Below, in pieces: positions 7,323 to 12,268 of a stretch of DNA of 12,268 nucleotides. Under the pieces are notes generated by a model. The model was not told where the DNA came from. It did no database searches and saw only the letters and a program-made list of their open reading frames with translations. A program made the position numbers and the translations under genes. The stretch's first letter is position 1, and each line of letters begins with the position of its first letter. The stretch is from Lysobacterales bacterium. Lineage in GTDB: Bacteria; Pseudomonadota; Gammaproteobacteria; Xanthomonadales; SZUA-36. Where the stretch lies: NCBI GenBank assembly GCA_026196445.1, contig JAPHTE010000479.1, positions 1-12,268 on the forward strand. Direction: 5' to 3'.

Positions 7323-8309
7323 TCAGAGTCTTACAATTGCTCCGCGCTCCAGCGAGGCCTGTGCGGCGTCCGCGAGCACCAGCGCCTGGCGCCCGTCTTT
7401 GCCGCTGACGGCCGGCGTGGTGTCGTTGGTGAGCATGTCGACGAAATCGTTCAGTTCCCGCCTGTAAGCCTGCTCGTAACGGTCAATGAAAAAATCCGGT
7501 ACGCGCGAAATCAGCGTGCCGTCGGCGCTGAAATGCTGCACGGTGTCATTGCGCTCGTTCTCGGCCCTCAGCATGCCACCAGAGCCGAATACCTCGATAC
7601 GCTGGTCGTAACCATAGACGGCGCGGCGGCTGTTACTGATGTGGCACAGGATTCCGCCTGCCGTGCGCATCACGACCATGGCGGTATCGACGTCACCGGC
7701 TGCGCCGATGGCAGGGTCCACCAGGCAGCTGGCCGTGGCAAACACCTCGACCGGCTCTTCGGGCAGCAACCAGCGCGCCATATCGAGATCGTGGATCATC
7801 ATGTCGCGGAATATTCCACCCGAGCGCGCCGCGTATTCCGCGGGCGGCGGCGCCGGGTCACGGCTGGTGATCGTCACCATTTCCACCTTGCCGATCGAAC
7901 CTCCATCCAGCCTGGCCTTGAGCGATGCAAAGCTGGGGTCGTAGCGACGGTTGAAACCCAACGCCAGGGGCACACCGCACTGTTCGACCACGGCGAGACA
8001 GGCATCGACCCTGCCGATGTCGAGATCGATCGGTTTTTCACAGAAAATGGCCTTGCCGGCCTGTGCCGAACGGCTGATCAGGTCGGCGTGTGTATCGGTT
8101 GGGCTGCCGATGATGACTGCGTCGAGGGTGTGGTCGTTCAAGGCCTGCTCGACACTGCTGACGGCAGCGCCGTGTTGCGCCGCGCAGGCCGCCGCGGACG
8201 CCTGGTCCACGTCGACCACGTATCGCAGCTCAACGTCGTCGCGCGCGGCAACGTTGGCGGCGTGTATGCGGCCGATGCGGCCGGCACCAAACAGGCAAAT
8301 TGAAATCAT
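7323..8309 (-). CDS. iolG: Inositol 2-dehydrogenase IolG
   Basis: IolG oxidises myo-inositol to 2-keto-myo-inositol (scyllo-inosose) with NAD, the first pathway step. The 328 residues show the GFO/IDH/MocA layout. A Rossmann fold carries GAGRIGRIH at 8-16 and the acidic VVDVD at 31-35, consistent with NAD preference. The EKP motif at 91-93 supplies the catalytic Lys92. Asp169 and His173 in RDMMIHD have the same spacing as the catalytic Asp and His of Bacillus subtilis IolG. The ATG at 8309 has GGGAG 7 nt upstream. It lies 21 bp downstream of iolE and is almost certainly co-transcribed with it. Closely related scyllo-inositol dehydrogenases share this fold, so the stereoisomer specificity is inferred from context. 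Confidence 0.95.
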   Translation of the reverse strand: MISICLFGAGRIGRIHAANVAARDDVELRYVVDVDQASAAACAAQHGAAVSSVEQALNDHTLDAVIIGSPTDTHADLISRSAQAGKAIFCEKPIDLDIGRVDACLAVVEQCGVPLALGFNRRYDPSFASLKARLDGGSIGKVEMVTITSRDPAPPPAEYAARSGGIFRDMMIHDLDMARWLLPEEPVEVFATASCLVDPAIGAAGDVDTAMVVMRTAGGILCHISNSRRAVYGYDQRIEVFGSGGMLRAENERNDTVQHFSADGTLISRVPDFFIDRYEQAYRRELNDFVDMLTNDTTPAVSGKDGRQALVLADAAQASLERGAIVRL

Positions 8310-8330
8310 TGTCGTGCTCCCTGCCGTCTT

Positions 8331-9215
8331 TCAGGTGATCCTGCCGACGATGCCGGCCAGGTGTTCGTATCCCATGCGGGCATATTTCAATGGTGTTGCG
8401 ATAGCCGGGTCCTGCTCGGCCTCGACCACCAGCCAACCCTGGTAATCCATTGCCTGCAATGACGACCACACCGCCTGATAATCAATGCAACCGTCACCCG
8501 GCACGGTGAATACGCCGGCCAGGACTGACTCCAGAAAACTCCGCCGTTCTTCGCGACACGCCTGTAGCACCTGCGGCCGGATGTCCTTGCAATGCACGTG
8601 GTTGATACGCGCACCGTGGTCACCGATCACCTTTAGCAGATCGCCGCCAGCGTAGGTCAGGTGACCGGTGTCGAGCAACAGGCCAACAGTCGGTCCGGTA
8701 CTGGACATCAGGCGGTCGATATCCCGCTCCGATTCGATGACGGTGCCCATGTGGTGGTGATAAGCCATCTGCACACCTTGCTCCGACAGGTAACCGGCCA
8801 CTGCCTCGAGACGCGAAATAAAAAGTGTCCACTGCGCATCGGTCATGACCGGCCGGTTCGCAACCGGCGTGTCCATCATCCCATGCACCGCCCCGGTCGT
8901 TTCAGCAAACACCATGACCGTGGCACCCAGCGACTTGAGCAGGTGCAAGTGGGACTGAACAGCCTCGATTTCCTCTTCCACCGAACGCTCAAGCAGGCAG
9001 GAACTGTACCAACCGGACACCAGGGCCAGTCCATGGCTGTCGAGCACGGGGCCAAGCACGGCAGGATCGCGGGGAAACTTGTTACCCAGCTCAAAACCTT
9101 CGTAACCCGCCTCGGCGCCCTCGGAAAGACAGGTGGCCAGCGGCGTATCGGCGCCCAGTTCGGGCATGTCATCATTGGTCCAGGTCAGCGGGTTGATTCC
9201 GATGCGAATGCTCAT
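8331..9215 (-). CDS. iolE: Myo-inosose-2 dehydratase IolE
   Basis: IolE removes water from scyllo-inosose to form 3D-(3,5/4)-trihydroxycyclohexane-1,2-dione, the substrate of IolD. The 294 residues form a xylose-isomerase-like TIM barrel of normal length. The family N-terminus is visible (IGINPLTWTNDDMPELG), as are YHHHMGT at 152-158, LDTGH at 181-185, HCKD at 208-211 and a late Glu265, all expected around the metal centre. The ATG at 9215 follows an A-rich leader without a clear Shine-Dalgarno. No better start exists, because the N-terminus already matches the family. It is the first gene of the iolE-iolG pair and is divergent from the PHP phosphoesterase gene, with a 132-bp shared upstream region. 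Confidence 0.96.
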   Translation of the reverse strand: MSIRIGINPLTWTNDDMPELGADTPLATCLSEGAEAGYEGFELGNKFPRDPAVLGPVLDSHGLALVSGWYSSCLLERSVEEEIEAVQSHLHLLKSLGATVMVFAETTGAVHGMMDTPVANRPVMTDAQWTLFISRLEAVAGYLSEQGVQMAYHHHMGTVIESERDIDRLMSSTGPTVGLLLDTGHLTYAGGDLLKVIGDHGARINHVHCKDIRPQVLQACREERRSFLESVLAGVFTVPGDGCIDYQAVWSSLQAMDYQGWLVVEAEQDPAIATPLKYARMGYEHLAGIVGRIT

Positions 9216-9247
9216 TTTTTAATCGAGTTGTTGGGGTTGATACCAGT

Positions 9248-9271
9248 GTAACCTAGGGTGTACTAGCTTAC
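9248..9271. promoter_or_regulatory. 24-bp imperfect inverted repeat, operator candidate between iolE and PHP gene
   Basis: Arms GTAACCTAG and CTAGCTTAC around a 6-bp centre (GGTGTA) pair at 8 of 9 positions, with one C-C mismatch. The repeat lies 33 bp upstream of the iolE start and 77 bp upstream of the PHP start. It differs from the AT-rich TTCTA elements near iolD, so a second regulator may act here. No strong -10/-35 pair is evident on either strand in this 132-bp intergenic stretch. Confidence 0.45.
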
Positions 9272-9347
9272 CCCCGGCGATCCCTTTAAGATAGCGACAT
9301 AGATCAATTTTCGCGATGAATCCCAAACTTTCCAGGAGCCGATTGCC

Positions 9348-10505
9348 ATGATCACCCGTATGTTTGCCTTGCTGCTGACGCTGACTATCCAGCCGCTTGC
9401 GGCGGAAGATGCGGTCCGGAAATTACCGGACATTCCCGGTTTTCAAACGCTGCATTGTGATTTCCACATGCACACCGTGTTCTCTGACGGCAAGGTCTGG
9501 CCCGATGTCCGTGTCATGGAAGCGGTACACGACGGCCTGGACTGCATCGCCATTACCGATCACTTCAAATACAAGCTGGAGCAGGTGCGTAAGAAACACT
9601 CCGAAGTCCAGGGTGACCGCAACCGGTCATTCGAAATTGCGCGTGATGCGGCACGGGGCACCGGCCTGGTGGTCATCCGCGGCGCCGAATTGACCCAGGG
9701 CATGCCGCCCGGGCACATCAACGCGGTGTTCCTGTCGGACGCAAACATCGCGCGCCCCGACATGCTGGAGACGATGAAAATTGCTCGCGAGCAGGGAGCC
9801 TTCCTGTTCTGGAACCACCCGGCGTGGAAATCACCGGATAACAAATGGGACCAGGACGGTATCGCGCAATGGTTCGACGTGCATACCGAGTTACTGGAAG
9901 CCGGTATCCTCAGCGGCATCGAGGTCGTCAACGGTTCGACCTACAGCAGCGAGGCACACCGCTGGGCCCTGGACAGGAACCTCACCATGTTAGCCAATAG
10001 CGACATCCACGTTCCTATCGGCATGGAGTACGGTCCGGATCGCCAGCACCGGCCGCTGACCCTGGTATTCGCCACGGAAAGAAGCGAAGCCGGCATCCGG
10101 GAAGCACTGTTCGAACGGCGCACCGCGATCTGGTTCGAAAACAGCCTGATCGGCGCACCGGCGTTCCTCGCGCCCTTGTTCGAGTCTTGCATCGAGCAGG
10201 GCACCGCTGCTTACCTCGAAAACCTGGCCATTGCCACGCTGCACAATCGTTGCAACATGGATTTCTTCGTCGAAAATACCGGGGATATCGATTTTTACAA
10301 CAATACGCGATTCCTGGAACTCAGGGCCGGTGAAACGACCAGCCTGGCCATCAAGACCGGCCAACGCCTGGAACGTATCGACCTGCAGTTCAGCGTGCGT
10401 AACCTGCATACCACGCCGGACGACGTGCTCTCCACGCAGCTGCTTCTCGAGACCGGCGGAGAAATTGTCGACAAGAAAATGCTGGAAAAACTCGGGTCGA
10501 ACTGA
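9348..10505 (+). CDS. Exported PHP-domain phosphoesterase (Sb-PDE-like)
   Basis: A 385-residue protein with a short Sec signal peptide (hydrophobic residues 5-17, likely cleavage near LAA at 17-19), so probably periplasmic. The PHP metal-site residues are all visible: HMH (His40 and His42), Asp48, TDH (Asp71 and His72), Glu114, His123, NHP (His157) and SDIH (Asp219 and His221). This supports a multi-metal phosphoesterase. PGHINAVFL and the whole pattern recall proteins annotated as Sb-PDE family phosphodiesterase. The C-terminal 120 residues look like a beta-rich accessory domain. The ATG at 9348 has AGGAG 9 nt upstream. The gene is divergent from iolE. A role in releasing inositol from a phosphodiester such as glycerophosphoinositol is suggested only by location. 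Confidence 0.85.
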   Translation: MITRMFALLLTLTIQPLAAEDAVRKLPDIPGFQTLHCDFHMHTVFSDGKVWPDVRVMEAVHDGLDCIAITDHFKYKLEQVRKKHSEVQGDRNRSFEIARDAARGTGLVVIRGAELTQGMPPGHINAVFLSDANIARPDMLETMKIAREQGAFLFWNHPAWKSPDNKWDQDGIAQWFDVHTELLEAGILSGIEVVNGSTYSSEAHRWALDRNLTMLANSDIHVPIGMEYGPDRQHRPLTLVFATERSEAGIREALFERRTAIWFENSLIGAPAFLAPLFESCIEQGTAAYLENLAIATLHNRCNMDFFVENTGDIDFYNNTRFLELRAGETTSLAIKTGQRLERIDLQFSVRNLHTTPDDVLSTQLLLETGGEIVDKKMLEKLGSN

Positions 10506-10518
10506 AGTCACCCGGCAA

Positions 10519-10543
10519 GCCTGTTCAGGCACCCCGGAGCCTG
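10519..10543. terminator. Alternative small hairpins between convergent PHP and sulfatase genes
   Basis: The 44-bp gap between stop codons holds GCCTG, CAGGC and GCCTG in succession, so the middle arm could pair with either neighbour (tight 2-4 nt loop on the left, 8-nt loop on the right). No T-run follows. This is a weak candidate for a bidirectional 3'-end structure. Confidence 0.25.
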
Positions 10544-10549
10544 GCCCCT

Positions 10550-11971
10550 TCAACCACCGCTACAGCGGGCCGTGGAGAGCTTGCGCAGGCCGCCCGGCAG
10601 GATGTGTTGCTTCGCGGCTGTCTCAGTCGCCATCGGGTCGGCATCACCCTGCTCCTCCAACCACGCCTGAAGTACCTTGCGCAAACGTTGAATGTCCGCC
10701 TCGTATTCCGCCTCCCCCGCCAGGTTGTGCAGCTCCTGCGGGTCCTTCCCGAGGTCGTAGAACTCCTCCGCCGGGCGTTGCCGGTAAGCCAGGTGGCGTT
10801 CGGCGGCAAACGCGTTGCCTGCCTCGCCTGCGCTCCGCCATGAATCGTAATAGCGGACCGGGTCCCGGACCGTGATGTTGTTGCTGAATTCAATCCCGGA
10901 GTTGCCGTTGACGATCAGCTTGTAACGCGCATCGCGCACCGAGCGGATCGGGTACGGCACGCCGTTGCAGACGCCCAGCGTGGTTTGCACGCCGAAGACG
11001 TACTCGTCGTGGACGTCGGCCAAACCTTTCAGCACGCTGAGAAAGCTGCTGCCGTCCACGTCGGGCGCCGTTGCGCCGGCTGCTTCGACCAGAGTCGGAA
11101 CGACGTCCACGTACTCGACCATTGCGTCGGTTTCACTGCCGGGCTCGACGACACCCGGCCAGCGCACGACGAACGCCGTGCGCACGCCGCCGTCGTACAG
11201 CGTCCACTTGCCGCCGGGAAACATGGCGCCCTGTTCGCTGGTGTAAATGAACATTGTGTCTTGCGTCTTGCCCGACTCGTCCACGATCGCCATGACCCGG
11301 CCCAGTTCCGCATCGAAATCGCTGACCTCACGGTAGTAACTGGCCAGCGCCTTCCGGGTCTCCGCCGTGTCAGGCATGTCTGCCGGTACGTCCAGCGTGT
11401 CCGGGGCATAGAACACGTCGCCCTTGTTCCATGGCGTGTGGGGCTGACGCGAGGTGACCAGCAACAGGAACGGTTGCGCGGGATCGCGGTTGACGAACTC
11501 TCGGATCATGTCCATCTCCGGCACCTCCTTGTCGTTGGTGGTGCCGCTGGAGTTCAGGCTTTCGAACGGAAATGCCGCCGCGGGCGCGTAGTGACGCTTG
11601 CCCGAAATCCCGACCCGGTAACCCAGTTCTCCAAAGTAATGTGCGAGGCTGCGCGTGCCTTCCCTGACGAAGCTGTTCTGCGGATACGCTCCACTGTGCA
11701 CCGGGTAGAGGCCGGTGTAGAGCTGCTGCCGGGTCGGGGCGCACATGGCCGTCGCGGTGAACGCGTGGGTGAACTTCATGCCCTGCCCGGCCAGTGCGTC
11801 GATGTTGGTCGTCTTGACATCGGGGTTGCCGTAGGCGCCCGAATCCCGCCAACCCTGGTCATCGGCCAGCACCAGCACGATGTTGGGGCCCGCCCAGGCA
11901 GGTCCGAAGACCATGGTGGAAAACACCAGTAGGCAGGCGCTGAAAAAATGCTTGGGCCGCTCGTCGTTCAT
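10550..11971 (-). CDS. Exported formylglycine-dependent sulfatase (S1 family)
   Basis: This 473-residue type I sulfatase hydrolyses sulfate esters, probably in the periplasm. A signal peptide covers residues 1-27 (cleavage after AWA). Metal ligands Asp37 and Asp38 lie in LADDQG. The catalytic motif is C-A-P-T-R at 77-81, whose Cys77 would be oxidised to formylglycine. GKRHY at 124-128, His178 in RQPHTPW, SEQG at 245-248 and Lys255 in FPGGKW complete the active site. The usual D-H/N-G triplet is EQG here, a variant I associate with some S1 subfamilies. The substrate cannot be deduced. The ATG at 11971 overlaps the stop of the upstream HAD gene (ATGA), so the two are probably translated from one mRNA. 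A maturation enzyme (FGE or anSME) is not in the window. Confidence 0.93.
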   Translation of the reverse strand: MNDERPKHFFSACLLVFSTMVFGPAWAGPNIVLVLADDQGWRDSGAYGNPDVKTTNIDALAGQGMKFTHAFTATAMCAPTRQQLYTGLYPVHSGAYPQNSFVREGTRSLAHYFGELGYRVGISGKRHYAPAAAFPFESLNSSGTTNDKEVPEMDMIREFVNRDPAQPFLLLVTSRQPHTPWNKGDVFYAPDTLDVPADMPDTAETRKALASYYREVSDFDAELGRVMAIVDESGKTQDTMFIYTSEQGAMFPGGKWTLYDGGVRTAFVVRWPGVVEPGSETDAMVEYVDVVPTLVEAAGATAPDVDGSSFLSVLKGLADVHDEYVFGVQTTLGVCNGVPYPIRSVRDARYKLIVNGNSGIEFSNNITVRDPVRYYDSWRSAGEAGNAFAAERHLAYRQRPAEEFYDLGKDPQELHNLAGEAEYEADIQRLRKVLQAWLEEQGDADPMATETAAKQHILPGGLRKLSTARCSGG

Positions 11972-12268
11972 AAGTCTTTCAGTAATCCAGGTAAATCCAG
12001 CATCGACTCGATTTCGATGACGTTATCATAATCGGTCCGCTCACCGAAATGGTTCAAAAACACCGTGACCGCGCCGCTGCTGGCCGCTGCCTGCAGCCCG
12101 ATCTGGCTGTCTTCGACGATCATGCAGCGCTCGATCCCGAAACCCATGTCAAGCGCGGCCATCCGATAGATTTCCGGATCGGGTTTCCACACGCCGAGTT
12201 CCCAGGCACTGTAGATGTTGTCCGCGAAATATTTTTCCAGGCCGGTGACCGCCAAGGCCTTGCGCACC
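11968..12268 (-). CDS. HAD-superfamily (subfamily IA) hydrolase, N-terminus outside the window
   Basis: Only the C-terminal 99 or so residues are visible. They contain the HAD motif III lysine in WKPDPEIY and motif IV in IVEDSQIGLQAA, followed by a typical VFLNHFG loop, so this is a cytoplasmic HAD-IA phosphatase similar in layout to sugar-phosphate phosphatases such as YieH. Motif I (DxD) lies beyond the right edge. Its TGA overlaps the sulfatase ATG, placing both in one operon. The substrate is unknown, though a phosphosugar is the usual type for this subfamily. Confidence 0.88.
   Translation of the reverse strand, partial: VRKALAVTGLEKYFADNIYSAWELGVWKPDPEIYRMAALDMGFGIERCMIVEDSQIGLQAAASSGAVTVFLNHFGERTDYDNVIEIESMLDLPGLLKDL

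Noticed and set aside
7170..8303. 377-codon plus-strand frame opposite iolG
   Set aside because: It begins inside the regulator gene and covers nearly all of iolG on the other strand. Its composition is arginine- and histidine-rich, with no domain signal.
10985..11932. 315-codon plus-strand frame opposite the sulfatase
   Set aside because: The minus-strand sulfatase has all catalytic motifs. The plus-strand translation is low-information and lacks a ribosome-binding site.
1..12268. CRISPR arrays, tRNA or rRNA genes, riboswitches
   Set aside because: No regularly spaced repeats, cloverleaf-like sequences or known aptamer cores were recognised on reading either strand. Only short intergenic gaps exist.

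Overview
The window looks like a chromosomal, GC-rich segment from a Gram-negative bacterium, most likely a marine or environmental gammaproteobacterium. The basis is gene content, Shine-Dalgarno sites, exported enzymes with Sec signal peptides and protein style. No rRNA or tRNA is present to fix the lineage, so the assignment is an inference. The main content is a myo-inositol catabolism (iol) locus flanked by exported hydrolases.

Layout from left to right. Positions 2-1228 (-) hold the first 409 residues of an HPr-Enzyme I fusion of the phosphotransferase system (PTS), which runs off the left edge. Positions 1267-5847 (-) hold iolB, iolC (fused to a DUF2090 aldolase-like domain) and iolD, in the transcription order iolD-iolC-iolB-HPr/EI, with start-stop overlaps between the first three. 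Positions 5985-6329 (-) hold a short fragment that looks like the decayed C-terminus of an alkaline-phosphatase-superfamily enzyme. Positions 6440-7291 (+) encode an RpiR-family (HTH plus SIS) regulator, the probable IolR. Positions 7323-9215 (-) hold iolE-iolG. Divergent from iolE, 9348-10505 (+) encodes an exported PHP-domain phosphoesterase. Convergent with that, 10550-11971 (-) encodes an exported formylglycine sulfatase whose start overlaps the stop of a HAD phosphatase that runs off the right edge.

Pathway logic. IolG oxidises myo-inositol to scyllo-inosose, IolE dehydrates it, IolD hydrolyses the ring, IolB isomerises 5-deoxyglucuronate, and IolC phosphorylates the product. The DUF2090 domain probably performs the following aldol cleavage. 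The methylmalonate-semialdehyde dehydrogenase (IolA), an inositol transporter and any separate inosose isomerase are not in the window.

The most interesting signals are four. The HPr-EI fusion is placed as the last visible gene of the iolDCB run. A paired AT-rich motif with TTCTA cores exactly 28 bp apart appears upstream of both iolD and the RpiR gene, in the same orientation relative to each gene, and is absent from the iolE promoter region. A different 24-bp inverted repeat lies in the iolE/PHP divergent intergenic region. Finally, exported phosphoesterase and sulfatase genes sit beside the pathway, suggesting (inference only) release of inositol or other polyols from phosphorylated or sulfated substrates outside the cytoplasm.
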